Shown: positions 17,213 through 26,131, counted from the stretch's first letter. The stretch: DNA of 64,000 nucleotides from CAVVNN01 sp963838035 (GCA_963838035.1 CAWIPM010000002.1:1-64000), one strand, 5' to 3'. Notes: generated by a model not told the origin, from the letters alone. Translations and numbers: made by a program.

Positions 17213-17977
17213 TTACGGTTCGGCCGGCGGTTCCGTTGCTGCGGCGCCTTCGCCTGACGCACCACCTTTCGGCGGCGCCTTCGCAGGCGGCGGGCTGGGA
17301 CCTTCCGCCGGCGGATGGGGGTGGGAAGGATGCGGTTGATGGGCGTGGGACGAGGCATGCCCGCCTTGGAGGGTGTGCCCTCCCTTGGTCGACCTCGGCG
17401 CACCCGCGTGTCTCGGATGCGAGCCGCTGCCGGGATGGGCGTGCGATTGGTGGGCATGGCGGGCGGCTGTTTCCTTGCCGTGGGCAGCTGCCGCTGAGGC
17501 GTTGAGCCCGTTCCGGTACCCGTTCGCGGAGGACGCCGGTGAGGGTGGGGCCGATGCCGCGTTGTCGCGCGCGGGGCCGTTGCGAGTCTTTGCCCCTCCC
17601 GGCCTGGCTCGGCCCGCTCCGTTGCCCTTCGGGGCCGCGCTGCCGGCGAAGGTGGCGCTCTTACCAGGTGCAGACGCCCGTGGATTCGAGCCGCCGGGCG
17701 AGCTCTGGGCCTCGTTCTGTTGGCGGTTGCCGCCCTCGGACATGACGTGGATCAACCCGGTGCGATCGGCGCCAGACACCCCCACGGCAGACACCCCCAC
17801 AGCGACGACGACGACGATCGCCGCGCAGTAGCGGAACAGGTCCTGGTGGTAGCGGCGATAGATCGCGGCGAACGCGCGCCGGTTCCCCTTTGTCGCCCGC
17901 CGCGCCAGCTGGTCGTCGGTGAGGAGCCGGGCCGAACCGGGTTCCAGGCTCGCGGTCGAGGGGGTCGCCTGCGTCAT
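17213..17977 (-). CDS. Sigma-70-like factor with internal deletion, membrane-anchored tail
   Basis: 254 residues from ATG 17977. Residues ~18-54 are the start of a sigma-70 region 2 (LTDDQLARRATKGNRRAFAA, then IYRRYHQDLFRYC). The sequence then passes directly into a hydrophobic helix (IVVVVAVGVSAVGVSG), followed by a long Pro/His/Gly-rich tail. The rest of region 2, region 4 and any zinc-finger or linker part are absent. The protein therefore cannot bind promoters as an ordinary sigma factor. Related actinobacteria encode longer sigma factors with the same kind of anchored tail (recalled, not searched), so an in-frame internal deletion is the likely origin. A short tandem repeat (CAGACACCCCCAC twice) lies at the junction. 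It may be non-functional. Confidence 0.65.
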   Translation of the reverse strand: MTQATPSTASLEPGSARLLTDDQLARRATKGNRRAFAAIYRRYHQDLFRYCAAIVVVVAVGVSAVGVSGADRTGLIHVMSEGGNRQQNEAQSSPGGSNPRASAPGKSATFAGSAAPKGNGAGRARPGGAKTRNGPARDNAASAPPSPASSANGYRNGLNASAAAAHGKETAARHAHQSHAHPGSGSHPRHAGAPRSTKGGHTLQGGHASSHAHQPHPSHPHPPAEGPSPPPAKAPPKGGASGEGAAATEPPAEP

Positions 17978-18128
17978 GCGTCAGCCTTGTCGGCATCCGG
18001 ACACATCCATCCGAGAGTAGGCGGTCAAACGTCCATTCCTCTAACGGCTGGAGGTGGCAAATGTCAGTGCACGCCTGCCCCCGCGCGATACTGCGCCGGA
18101 GCCGCCCGCCGCTTAGGCTCTCTCCTTC

Positions 18129-20744
18129 ATGAGGGCCGAGCAGATCCGCGACACCTACCTCTCGTTCTTCGCCGAGCGGGGGCACAGGGTCGTGCCCTCG
18201 GCCTCGCTGGTGCCCGCCGCGCATGACCCCTCGGTGCTGTTGACGACGGCCGGGATGCAGCCGTTCAAGCCCTACTTCCTCGGTCGCGAGGAGCCCCCCG
18301 CGCGCCGGCTTGCCGATGTGCAGAAATGCTTCCGCACCACCGACATCGAGGAGGTCGGCAACACCGCCCGCCATCTCACCTTCTTCGAGATGCTCGGCAA
18401 CTGGAGCTTCGGCGACTACTTCAAGCAGGAGTCGATCCCCTGGGGCTGGGAGCTCTCGACGCAGGGGTTCGGGATGGACCCGGAGCGGATCTGGGTCACC
18501 GTCTTCGGCGGCGACGAGGAGCTCGGCCTTGGCCCGGACGAGGAGGCGATCGCGATCTGGAGCACGGCCGGCGTCCCCGACGAGCGAATCGTCCGACTCG
18601 GCCGCGAGGACAACTTCTGGCAGGCCGGGCCGGCCGGGCCCTGCGGCCCCTGTTCGGAGCTCTATCTCGATCGCGGCGAGGCGTTCGGCGCCGCCGGCGA
18701 GCGCCCCGGCGATGACACGGATCGCTTCCTCGAGTTCTGGAACCACGTCTTCATGACCTACGACCTTGCCGAAGACGGCACCCTCACCGAGCTGCCGATG
18801 CGCAACATCGACACCGGCATGGGGCTGGACCGGATGGCGGCGATCCTCCAGGACGTTCCATCTGTTTTCGAGACCGACCTGCTGGCGCCGTTGGTCGGCC
18901 TGGCCGAGGAGCTGTCTGGGCGCTCCTACGGTGAGGGGGGCGCGATCACCCGCGCGATGCGGATCGTCGCCGACCATTCCCGCGGCGCCGCCTTCCTGAT
19001 CGCGGACGGCGTCGTCCCCTCCAACGAGGACCGCGGATACATCCTGCGCCGGATCATGCGGCGGGCGATCCAGCAGGGACGGACGCTCGGCCTCGAGGCG
19101 CCGTGGCTGGGCCGGTTCGCCGAGCGCACGATCGAGATCATGGGGGGCACGTATCCGGAGCTGGCCGCCGAGGGCGAGACGATCGCCCGCTGGGTCGCAG
19201 ACGAGGAGGAGAGCTTCGGCCGCACCCTGGAGCGCGGAACCGATCTGCTCGAGCGGCTGGTCGAGGAGGCGAAGGAGTCGGAGACCTCGTGGATCGACGC
19301 CGCCGACGCCTTCAAGCTCCACGACACCTACGGCTTCCCCTATGACCTGACCAAGGAGCTGGTCGCCGAGCGGGGCCTCTCGGTCGACGACGGCGGCTTC
19401 GAGGAGCTGATGGAGGAGCAGCGCCAGCGCGCCCGGGTTGGCGCCGCCACCGCGCATGGCTCCGAGGATCGCCACGAGAAGGTGATCGCCTTCGCCGCCG
19501 CGGCGCCGCCGACCCGTTTCGTCGGCTACGAGACCATGCGGGCGACGACCGGCCTCGCCGCGGTCGAGGCCGATGACGGTCGCGCGCTGGTGAAGCTGGA
19601 GGAGAGCCCTTTCTACGCCGAGGGCGGCGGCCAGGTCGCCGACTCCGGCGTGCTGCGCTGGGCGGGGGGAGAGGCGAGGGTCCTCGACGTCTACCGGGTC
19701 GGCGAGGACCAGGCGCTGGAGGTGGAAGGCGGCGTCGAGGCCGGCGCGGCGGTCGAAGCTCTCGTCGACCGCGAGAGCCGCCACGCGACGATGCGCAACC
19801 ACACCGCGACCCACCTCCTGCACGCGGCGCTGCGCGAGCGGCTCGGCTCCCACGTGCGCCAGGCCGGCTCGGCTGTCCGCCCCGACAAGCTCCGCTTCGA
19901 CTTCACCCACGGCCAGGCGCTCGGCGCCGAGGAGCTGGGGGCGGTCGAGGACCGCGTCAACGAGTGGGTGAAGGCGAGCCGCCCGGTGCGCTGGCTCAAC
20001 ATGGAGCGGGCGGAGGCCGAGCGGCTCGGAGCGATGGCGCTGTTCGGTGAGAAATACGGCGAGTGGGTGCGGATGGTCGAGGTCGACGGGGTATCGCGCG
20101 AGCTTTGCGGAGGCACCCACGTCGCCAACACCGCCGAGATCGGCATCTTCAAGATCGTCTCCGAGGGATCCAGCGCCGCCAACGTGCGCCGGATCGAGGC
20201 GCTCAGCGGGCCCGCGGCGATCGACTGGTTCCGCGAGCGCGATGCCCAGCTGCGTGAGGCAGGCGAGCTGCTTGGCTCGCCGCAGGACCCGGTCGCCGCC
20301 GCGCGCCGTGCCGCCGAGCGGCTCGCCGAGGCCGGCAAGGGAGAGCAGCAGGCCGCGAACGAGCTGCTCGGGGACGAGGCGAGCCGCCTGGTCGGGGAGG
20401 CGGCGGAGGTCGACGGGCTGAAGCTCGTCGTCTCGGAGGCGCCGCTGGCCGACCAGAGACAGCTGCTCGACCTCGCCAACCGGGTCCAGTCGAAGCTCGG
20501 GGGCGACTCGGCGGTGGCGCTCGGCGGCGCCGCCGGCGACAGGGTCGGGCTCGTCGTCCTCGCTTCCACGGGGGCGGTGGAGCGCGGCCTCTCGGCGGCG
20601 GCGATCGTGCGTGAGGCGGCGGCCATCGTCGGCGGCGGAGGCGGCGGACGCGACGAGATGGCGCAGGCGGGCGGCAAGGACCCCTCCAGGCTCGAGGAGG
20701 CGCTGGCGGCGGCGCGGGGGGCGATCGAGAAGGGGCTCGGGTAG
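18129..20744 (+). CDS. alaS: Alanyl-tRNA synthetase
   Basis: 871 residues, full length. The N-terminal class II core has LLTTAGMQPFKPYFLG and RNIDTGMGLDRMAAILQ. The editing domain has HTATHLLHAALRERLG (the HxxxH zinc site) and LCGGTHVANTAEIGIFKI (the C...H). A C-terminal C-Ala domain with a Gly-rich segment (VGGGGGGRDEMAQAGG) follows. It charges tRNA-Ala and clears mis-charged Ser/Gly. The start ATG 18129 follows a 150-bp spacer after the divergent sigma-like gene. ruvX follows 3 bp after the stop, so the two are probably co-transcribed. The very long open frame on the opposite strand is a GC-skew shadow. Confidence 0.97.
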   Translation: MRAEQIRDTYLSFFAERGHRVVPSASLVPAAHDPSVLLTTAGMQPFKPYFLGREEPPARRLADVQKCFRTTDIEEVGNTARHLTFFEMLGNWSFGDYFKQESIPWGWELSTQGFGMDPERIWVTVFGGDEELGLGPDEEAIAIWSTAGVPDERIVRLGREDNFWQAGPAGPCGPCSELYLDRGEAFGAAGERPGDDTDRFLEFWNHVFMTYDLAEDGTLTELPMRNIDTGMGLDRMAAILQDVPSVFETDLLAPLVGLAEELSGRSYGEGGAITRAMRIVADHSRGAAFLIADGVVPSNEDRGYILRRIMRRAIQQGRTLGLEAPWLGRFAERTIEIMGGTYPELAAEGETIARWVADEEESFGRTLERGTDLLERLVEEAKESETSWIDAADAFKLHDTYGFPYDLTKELVAERGLSVDDGGFEELMEEQRQRARVGAATAHGSEDRHEKVIAFAAAAPPTRFVGYETMRATTGLAAVEADDGRALVKLEESPFYAEGGGQVADSGVLRWAGGEARVLDVYRVGEDQALEVEGGVEAGAAVEALVDRESRHATMRNHTATHLLHAALRERLGSHVRQAGSAVRPDKLRFDFTHGQALGAEELGAVEDRVNEWVKASRPVRWLNMERAEAERLGAMALFGEKYGEWVRMVEVDGVSRELCGGTHVANTAEIGIFKIVSEGSSAANVRRIEALSGPAAIDWFRERDAQLREAGELLGSPQDPVAAARRAAERLAEAGKGEQQAANELLGDEASRLVGEAAEVDGLKLVVSEAPLADQRQLLDLANRVQSKLGGDSAVALGGAAGDRVGLVVLASTGAVERGLSAAAIVREAAAIVGGGGGGRDEMAQAGGKDPSRLEEALAAARGAIEKGLG

Positions 20745-20747
20745 CCG

Positions 20748-21152
20748 GTGCGCGTCCTTGCCCTGGACCATGGCACCGCCCGGATCGGTTGCGCGATCTC
20801 CGATCCGAGCGGGACGCTGGCGACCCCCCTGCCGGTGATCGAACCGCCGGAGGCGCGCTCGGTGGCGGACCTGGTCGGCGAACACGAGGTTGAGCTGGTC
20901 GTCGTCGGCCTGCCCCTCCACCTCAGCGGCGAAGAGGGGAGCCAGGCCGCCCTCGCCCGCACCTTCAGCGCCGAGTTGGAAGCGATCCTCGACGTGCCGG
21001 TGGAGGTCTACGACGAGCGGCTGACCACCCGGATGGCGGAGGCGAGCCGCCGGGCCGGGGCGACCGCCCCTCCCGATTCGCTGGCCGCCGCCCACCTGCT
21101 CCAGGCCTACCTCGCGGGCAAAGCCGCAATCGAGGACGGCGCCGGTGGTTGA
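20748..21152 (+). CDS. ruvX: YqgF/RuvX-type Holliday junction resolvase family protein
   Basis: 134 residues from GTG 20748. It opens with RVLALDHGTARIGCAISDP (the RNase H-like first Asp and G-x-x-R-I-G). ELVVVGLPLHLSGEEG and VEVYDERLTTRMAE (conserved D-E-R-L-T-T) complete the family signature. YqgF-family proteins are implicated in 16S rRNA 5' end maturation, and relatives in junction resolution. The alaS-ruvX-mltG-aroE order is a familiar bacterial arrangement. The 3' end overlaps the mltG start by 8 bp. Confidence 0.9.
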   Translation: MRVLALDHGTARIGCAISDPSGTLATPLPVIEPPEARSVADLVGEHEVELVVVGLPLHLSGEEGSQAALARTFSAELEAILDVPVEVYDERLTTRMAEASRRAGATAPPDSLAAAHLLQAYLAGKAAIEDGAGG

Positions 21153-22053
21153 GGAGCACATGCTCGAGGAGCGCAGGCTGCAGCGAAGGGGGGCGGAGCG
21201 GCGCAGGAGTGTGAGGCGCCGCCGCCTCGCGGCGGCGGCGATCGCCGCCGCCGCGCTGGCGATCGCCGCCGGGGTTCTGGCGTACCGCCATTTCCACCGC
21301 AGCGCCCCGCCGCCGGTCGTCCTGAAGGCGACGACGGTGACGATCCCGGAGGGCTACAGTCGTCCCCAGGCCGCGGCGGTGGTGAAGGAAGACGGCCTGC
21401 GCGGCGATTACGTGAAGGCGAGCGTTCGCTCTCCCCACCTCAACCCCGCCCGCTACGGCGGCAGGGGGGCGAAGAACCTCGAGGGCTTCCTCTTCCCTGA
21501 CACCTTCGATCTCGACCGCCACGCTCCCGTCTCCGACCTCGTTCAGCTCCAGCTCGAAGACTTCAAGCGGCGGATCAAGGGCGTCGACATGGGGTATGCC
21601 CGCTCGAAGAACCTGACCGTCTACGACGTGGTCACGATCGCTTCGATGATCGAGCGCGAGGCGATGGTCGCGAGCGACCGAAAGCTCGTCGCCGCGGTCA
21701 TCTACAACCGCCTCCACGAAGGGATGCCGCTGGGCATCGACGCGACCATCCGCTTCGCCACCGGCAACTACACCGAGCCGCTGACCGAATCGGAGCTGGC
21801 CACGACCTCGCCGTACAACACGCGCACCAACCTGGGCCTGCCCCCGGGGCCGATCGACAGCCCCGGCCTCGCCTCGATCGAGGCCGCCGCGCACCCGGCG
21901 AAGGTCGGCTACCTCTTCTACGTCGCCCAGCCCGGGACCTGCGGCAAGCTCGCCTTCTCCAAGACCGAAGCGGAATTCGAAGCAGACGTCGCCCGCTACA
22001 ACTCGGCGCGCGAAGCCGCGGGCGGCAACTCTCCGACCACCTGCGGGGAATAG
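21145..22053 (+). CDS. mltG: Endolytic murein transglycosylase MltG
   Basis: 302 residues from GTG 21145; ATG 21160 is an alternative. A basic N-terminus precedes one transmembrane helix (LAAAAIAAAALAIAAGVLAY), so the protein is membrane-anchored with its active domain outside. The YceG core is clear: EGFLFPDTFDL, VTIASMIEREAM (catalytic Glu), YNRLHEGMPLGIDATIRF and SPYNTRTNLGLPPGPIDSPG. A short LysM-like subdomain precedes it. The enzyme cleaves nascent glycan strands to end their elongation. It overlaps ruvX and is followed 3 bp later by aroE. Confidence 0.93.
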   Translation: MVEEHMLEERRLQRRGAERRRSVRRRRLAAAAIAAAALAIAAGVLAYRHFHRSAPPPVVLKATTVTIPEGYSRPQAAAVVKEDGLRGDYVKASVRSPHLNPARYGGRGAKNLEGFLFPDTFDLDRHAPVSDLVQLQLEDFKRRIKGVDMGYARSKNLTVYDVVTIASMIEREAMVASDRKLVAAVIYNRLHEGMPLGIDATIRFATGNYTEPLTESELATTSPYNTRTNLGLPPGPIDSPGLASIEAAAHPAKVGYLFYVAQPGTCGKLAFSKTEAEFEADVARYNSAREAAGGNSPTTCGE

Positions 22054-22056
22054 AGG

Positions 22057-22848
22057 GTGAGGCGGCTTGCCGTTCTCGGCTACCCGGTGGGGCATTCGCG
22101 CTCCCCGGCGATGCACAACGCGGCGCTGGCGGCCCTGGGGCTGGGGGATGAGTGGAGCTATGAGGCGATCGAGGTTGCTCCCGACGCCTTCGAGGGGCGG
22201 GTGCGGGCGATGGCGGCGGAGGGGTTTGCCGGGGCCAACGTCACCGTCCCCCACAAGGGCGCCGCGCTGGCGGTCTCAGACGAGATCTCCGAGGTGGCTC
22301 GGGAGATCGGCGCCGCCAACACGCTGAGCTTTGCCGACGGCGAGGTCGGCGCCGACAACACCGACGCAGATGGCCTGCTGGCGGCGCTGCCGGGCCCCCC
22401 CGCGGGGCGCCGAGCACTGGTGCTCGGGGCGGGAGGAGCAGGCCGGGCAGCGGTCTGGGCGCTGATCCGCGAGGGCGCCGAGGTCGAGGTCTGGAATCGC
22501 ACCGAGCTGCGCTCGCGAAACCTATGTGAGGAGCTGGGGGGGACACCGGTCGCCGAGCCTGAGCCGGGAGGGTACGAGCTGATCGTCAACACGACGGCGG
22601 TCGGCCTGGACAGCGAGGACCCCTTCGCCGAGCTGCCGCTCGAGCCCTCCGGGTTCAGCACCGGTCAGACCGTCGTCGACCTCGTCTACGGCGAGTCGCC
22701 GAGCCGCCTGCTGGCGGCGGCCGAGGCGGCCGGAGCAACCGTCGTCGACGGCATCGAGGTCCTCGTCCGCCAGGGGGCCCTTTCGCTTCACATCTGGACC
22801 GGCCGCGAGCCACCACTCGACGTCATGCGCGCCGCCGCCCGCGGCTGA
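22057..22848 (+). CDS. aroE: Shikimate dehydrogenase
   Basis: 263 residues from GTG 22057. The N-terminal substrate domain has LGYPVGHSRSPAMHNAAL (shikimate binding), ANVTVPHKGAAL (catalytic Lys) and AANTL. The NADP domain carries a GAGGAGRAAVWAL glycine-rich loop and WNRT, consistent with NADP preference. A C-terminal GIEVLVRQGALSLHIWTG completes it. It reduces 3-dehydroshikimate to shikimate. It sits between mltG and a hairpin followed by aroC, as part of the shikimate block. Confidence 0.95.
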   Translation: MRRLAVLGYPVGHSRSPAMHNAALAALGLGDEWSYEAIEVAPDAFEGRVRAMAAEGFAGANVTVPHKGAALAVSDEISEVAREIGAANTLSFADGEVGADNTDADGLLAALPGPPAGRRALVLGAGGAGRAAVWALIREGAEVEVWNRTELRSRNLCEELGGTPVAEPEPGGYELIVNTTAVGLDSEDPFAELPLEPSGFSTGQTVVDLVYGESPSRLLAAAEAAGATVVDGIEVLVRQGALSLHIWTGREPPLDVMRAAARG

Positions 22849-22851
22849 TCG

Positions 22852-22899
22852 CCGCTGTCGACTTTGACCCTCCTCCGGTGGGGTAAAACTCGACAGCGG
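22852..22899. terminator. Strong hairpin between aroE and aroC
   Basis: 22852-22871 and 22880-22899 are complementary at 18 of 20 positions around an 8-9-nt loop. The hairpin begins 3 bp after the aroE stop codon and ends ~22 bp before the aroC start. It may terminate or attenuate aroE transcription, or stabilise the mRNA ends. No T-tract follows. Confidence 0.6.
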
Positions 22900-22921
22900 T
22901 CCCGCCTATAGCCTTGCGGGG

Positions 22922-24094
22922 GTGAGCGCGCGCTTCAGATTCACCACCGCAGGCGAGTCCCACGGGCCGGGGCTGGTCGCGATCGTCGAGGGGATGCCCG
23001 CCGGGCTCGAGCTCGACCGCGAGGAGCTTGACCGCGACATGGCGCGCCGCCAGCTCGGCCACGGCCGCGGCGGCCGGATGAAGATCGAGAGCGACACGGT
23101 CGAGATCCGCTCGGGCGTTCGCCACGGCCGCACCCTGGGCAGCCCGATCGCGGTCCTCGTCGCCAATCGCGACTACGCCAACTGGGAGGAGCGGATGAGC
23201 CCGTGGCCGGTCGAGGGCTTCGAGCCGGAAGAGGTCCACCTGCCGCGGCCAGGGCACGCCGACCTGGTCGGCGCCCAGAAATACGGCCACACCGACATCC
23301 GCAACGTGCTGGAGCGAGCCAGCGCCCGTGAGACCGCCGCCCGCGTCGCCGCCGGCTCGCTCGCCCGCGCCTTCCTCGCCGCCCTTGGCGTCAGCGTCCA
23401 CAGCCACGTCACCCAGATCGCCTCGGTGGTCGCCCCCGAGAGGCCCGACCTCGACCCCGACGACTTCGTCGCTGTCGACGAGGACCCGGTGCGCTGCCTC
23501 GACCCGGCGGCGAGCGCGGCGATGGTGGAGGAGATCAACCGGTTGCGCAAGGAGAACGAGAGCCTCGGTGGCGCCTTCGAGGTGTGCGTCTTCGGCCTCG
23601 TCCCGGGGCTCGGCTCCCACGTCTCCTGGGAGGATCGCCTCGACGGGCGCCTTGCCGGCGCCGTCGCCTCGATCCAGTCGGTGAAGGGCGTCGCGATCGG
23701 CGAGGCCTGGGACGTCGCCGGGCGACCCGGCTCCGACGCCCACGATGAGATCTTCCACTCGCCCGAGCGCGGCTACTTCCGCGAGACCAACCACGCCGGA
23801 GGGCTCGAGGGTGGGATGACCAACGGCCAGCCGCTATCGGTTCGGGCCGCGATCAAGCCGATCTCGACCCTGACCAAGCCGCTGCGCTCGGTCGACACCG
23901 AGACCAAGGAGCCGGCTCAGGCGCTGCGCGAGCGCACCGACTCGACGGTGGTCCCCGCCGCCGCTGTCGTCGCCGAGGCGATGGTCTGCCTGACGATCGC
24001 CCGCTGCTACCGCGAGAAGTTCGGCGGCGACCACATCGGTGACGTGCTGGCCGCGGTAGACGCGTACGGGAAGCGCATCGACTGGCGGGGATGA
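22922..24094 (+). CDS. aroC: Chorismate synthase
   Basis: 390 residues from GTG 22922. Family signatures are present: TTAGESHGPGLVAIVEGMP at the N-terminus, GHGRGGRMKIESD, RPGHADLVGAQKYGHTDIRN in the middle and RASARETAARVAAG. The late NHAGGLEGGMTNGQPL, KPISTL and RTDSTVVPAAAVV segments form the FMN and substrate site. The enzyme converts EPSP to chorismate using reduced FMN. A hairpin lies on each side of the gene, so expression may be partly independent within the block. Confidence 0.97.
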   Translation: MSARFRFTTAGESHGPGLVAIVEGMPAGLELDREELDRDMARRQLGHGRGGRMKIESDTVEIRSGVRHGRTLGSPIAVLVANRDYANWEERMSPWPVEGFEPEEVHLPRPGHADLVGAQKYGHTDIRNVLERASARETAARVAAGSLARAFLAALGVSVHSHVTQIASVVAPERPDLDPDDFVAVDEDPVRCLDPAASAAMVEEINRLRKENESLGGAFEVCVFGLVPGLGSHVSWEDRLDGRLAGAVASIQSVKGVAIGEAWDVAGRPGSDAHDEIFHSPERGYFRETNHAGGLEGGMTNGQPLSVRAAIKPISTLTKPLRSVDTETKEPAQALRERTDSTVVPAAAVVAEAMVCLTIARCYREKFGGDHIGDVLAAVDAYGKRIDWRG

Positions 24095-24132
24095 CCCCCC
24101 CATTTCCCATGCGATGGATGGAAATAGGGGGG
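24095..24132. terminator. C/G-run hairpin between aroC and aroKB
   Basis: 24096-24107 (CCCCCCATTTCC) can pair with 24120-24132 (GGAAATAGGGGGG) with one bulged base and a ~12-nt loop. It starts immediately after the aroC stop codon. The hairpin encloses an in-frame ATG at 24114, which is one reason the downstream GTG 24141 is preferred as the aroKB start. Confidence 0.55.
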
Positions 24133-24140
24133 CGCCTGCA

Positions 24141-25679
24141 GTGAAGAGGCCCGCTCTCGTCTTCATGGGGTTCATGGGGGCCGGCAAGTCGACTGCGCTC
24201 GCCGCCGCGCGCGATGCCGGCCTGAAGACGACCGAGATCGACGACCTGATGGAGCGGGAGCTGGGGATGTCGGTCGCTGAGGCATTCGAGCGCGACGGCG
24301 AGGAGGCCTTCCGGGCTCGCGAGGCCGAGGTCGTCGGCGCGCTGCTGGAGGAGGCCGACGGCGGGGCGATCGCACTCGGCGGCGGCAGTGTCCTCTCCAG
24401 CCGGGTGCGCGACTCCCTCGACCGTCACACGGTGGTTTGGCTCCAGGTTGACGCCGGGGAAGCATGGCGGCGGATCGCCCACTCCGATCGCCCGCTTGCC
24501 ACCAGCGCCGCGGAGGTCGAGCGGCTGCTGGCGATTCGAATCCCCCTCTACGAAGAGCTTGCCGACGCGATCGTCCCGCCCGGGGACCGCGGCAACATCG
24601 CCCGCGCGCTGCCCTCGATCCGGGAGCTGGCCGGGTTGCCGCTGGGGACGCGGTTGCTGTGGGCGGCCAGCTCCTCCGCCGAGTACCCGGCCTACGTCGG
24701 CCCCGGCCTGCTCGCCGCCATCGCCGAGCGCTGGCCGCTGGACGGGCGTCGCTTCTGCGTCACCGACTCGGCTGTCGGGGCGCTCTACGCCGACCGCCTT
24801 GCGCCGCTGCAGGCGCGGGTCGAGGTCGCTCCGGGCGAGGGGTCGAAGACGATGGCCGAGGCCGAGCGCGTCCTGCGCGAGCTGGCTCGCGCCGGGATGA
24901 CCCGCGAGGACCACGTGGTGGCCCTCGGCGGGGGCGTCGTCGGCGACCTCGCCGGATTCTGCGCCCACCTCTACCAGCGCGGCGTGGAGGTGGTCCAGGC
25001 GCCGACGACCCTGGTCGCGCAGGTCGACTCCGCCTTCGGCGGCAAGACCGGCGTCGACCTGCCGGAGGGCAAGAACTACGCCGGCGCATATCAGCTGCCC
25101 GCGGCCGTGATCGCCGACACCTCGACCCTGGCGACGCTGCCCGGCGAGGAGCTGGCGGCCGGCTTCGTCGAGGCGTTGAAGACCGGGCTGCTGGCCGGCG
25201 GCTCGCTCTGGGAGCGGGTCCGCGAGATCGTGGTGCTGGAACCCGAGCAGCTCGACGACGTCGTCCTCTCCTGCGCCCGCTACAAGTGCGAGGTCGTCGC
25301 TGCCGACGAGCGCGACAGCGGCCTGCGCGCGGCTCTCAACTTCGGCCACACGGTCGGCCACGCGATCGAGGCGGCGAGCGGCTACGGGCGCTACCGGCAC
25401 GGCGAGGCGATCGGCCTCGGCCTGCTCGCGGCGCTGCGGCTCTCCGACGCCGTTGCGCTGCGCGACGAGGTCGAAGAGGTCCTGCGCCGCCATGGGCTCC
25501 CGGTCGAGCTCGACCCGGCGATCGACGTCGAGGCGGTCCTCACCGCGCTCCAGCGCGACAAGAAGCGCACCGCTGAGGGGGTCGGCTTCGTCCTCCTCTC
25601 GGAGCCGGGAGCGCCCCGCACCGGCCAGCTGGTCGATCCGGATACCGTCCGTGCCGCCGTGGAGGAGCTCCGACCATGA
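24141..25679 (+). CDS. aroKB: Bifunctional shikimate kinase / 3-dehydroquinate synthase
   Basis: About 512 residues from GTG 24141. Residues 1-165 are shikimate kinase: FMGFMGAGKSTALAAA (P-loop), EIDDLMERE, EEAFRAREAEVV, a GGGSVL loop and a lid Arg in SDRPLA. Residues ~170-512 are 3-dehydroquinate synthase: EGSKTMAEAERVLREL, ALGGGVVGDLAGFCAHLYQRG, PTTLVAQVDSAFGGKTGVD, and the zinc ligands in NFGHTVGHAIEA and RHGEAIGLG. The two steps are not consecutive (DHQS is step 2, kinase step 5), so the fusion gives co-regulation, not channelling. aroQ begins within the last codons (ATGA). Confidence 0.95.
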   Translation: MKRPALVFMGFMGAGKSTALAAARDAGLKTTEIDDLMERELGMSVAEAFERDGEEAFRAREAEVVGALLEEADGGAIALGGGSVLSSRVRDSLDRHTVVWLQVDAGEAWRRIAHSDRPLATSAAEVERLLAIRIPLYEELADAIVPPGDRGNIARALPSIRELAGLPLGTRLLWAASSSAEYPAYVGPGLLAAIAERWPLDGRRFCVTDSAVGALYADRLAPLQARVEVAPGEGSKTMAEAERVLRELARAGMTREDHVVALGGGVVGDLAGFCAHLYQRGVEVVQAPTTLVAQVDSAFGGKTGVDLPEGKNYAGAYQLPAAVIADTSTLATLPGEELAAGFVEALKTGLLAGGSLWERVREIVVLEPEQLDDVVLSCARYKCEVVAADERDSGLRAALNFGHTVGHAIEAASGYGRYRHGEAIGLGLLAALRLSDAVALRDEVEEVLRRHGLPVELDPAIDVEAVLTALQRDKKRTAEGVGFVLLSEPGAPRTGQLVDPDTVRAAVEELRP

Positions 25680-26131
25680 CCAGTTCCCACAACAGGGTCG
25701 CGGTCCTGCACGGGGTCAACTTCGACATCCTCGACCGTCGCGACCCCGAGATCTACGGCGGCCTCTCCCTCAACGAGCTGGAGATGAAGATCAGGGGCTG
25801 GGCGCGGGAACTGGGCCTGGAAGCGATCTTCTTCCAGACCAACTCCGAGGGCGAGTTCGTCGAATACCTGCACCGGGCGCCGGAGCTGGCCGACGCGGTG
25901 CTGCTCAACGCCGGCGCCTGGACCCATTACAGCCGAGCGATCGCCGACGCGCTTGACGTCGCCGCCCTGCCCGCGGTCGAGGTCCATCTCTCCGCCGTCG
26001 AGTCGCGTGAGGACTGGCGCAGGGTCTCCGTCTTCGACGGGCTGGTGCTGGCGAAGGTCTCCGGCAGGGGGCCTGACGGCTACCGCGACGCGCTCAATGC
26101 GCTCGCCGGCGAGCTCGGCACCAGCGGCTGA
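25676..26131 (+). CDS. aroQ: Type II 3-dehydroquinate dehydratase
   Basis: 151 residues, the normal size for the dodecameric type II enzyme. Motifs in order are LHGVNFDILDRRDPEIYGG (family form HGPNLN...REP..YG, here diverged), FFQTNSEGEFVEYLH, LNAGAWTHYSRAIADAL and PAVEVHLSAVESREDWRR. The usual lid Tyr, the catalytic His of E-V-H and the lid Arg can be matched. The FD in place of N-L in the first motif is unusual, so substrate affinity may be altered. It overlaps aroKB by 4 bp and the M24 peptidase by 1 bp (TGATG). Confidence 0.88.
   Translation: MTSSHNRVAVLHGVNFDILDRRDPEIYGGLSLNELEMKIRGWARELGLEAIFFQTNSEGEFVEYLHRAPELADAVLLNAGAWTHYSRAIADALDVAALPAVEVHLSAVESREDWRRVSVFDGLVLAKVSGRGPDGYRDALNALAGELGTSG

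Noticed and set aside
17661..21161. Open frame of 1166 codons on the minus strand opposite alaS
   Set aside because: It is the GC-skew shadow of alaS and ruvX. The translation has no domain and is dominated by Arg, Asp and His runs. Many similar antisense frames (for example 9860-11836 and 53258-55282) are rejected for the same reason.
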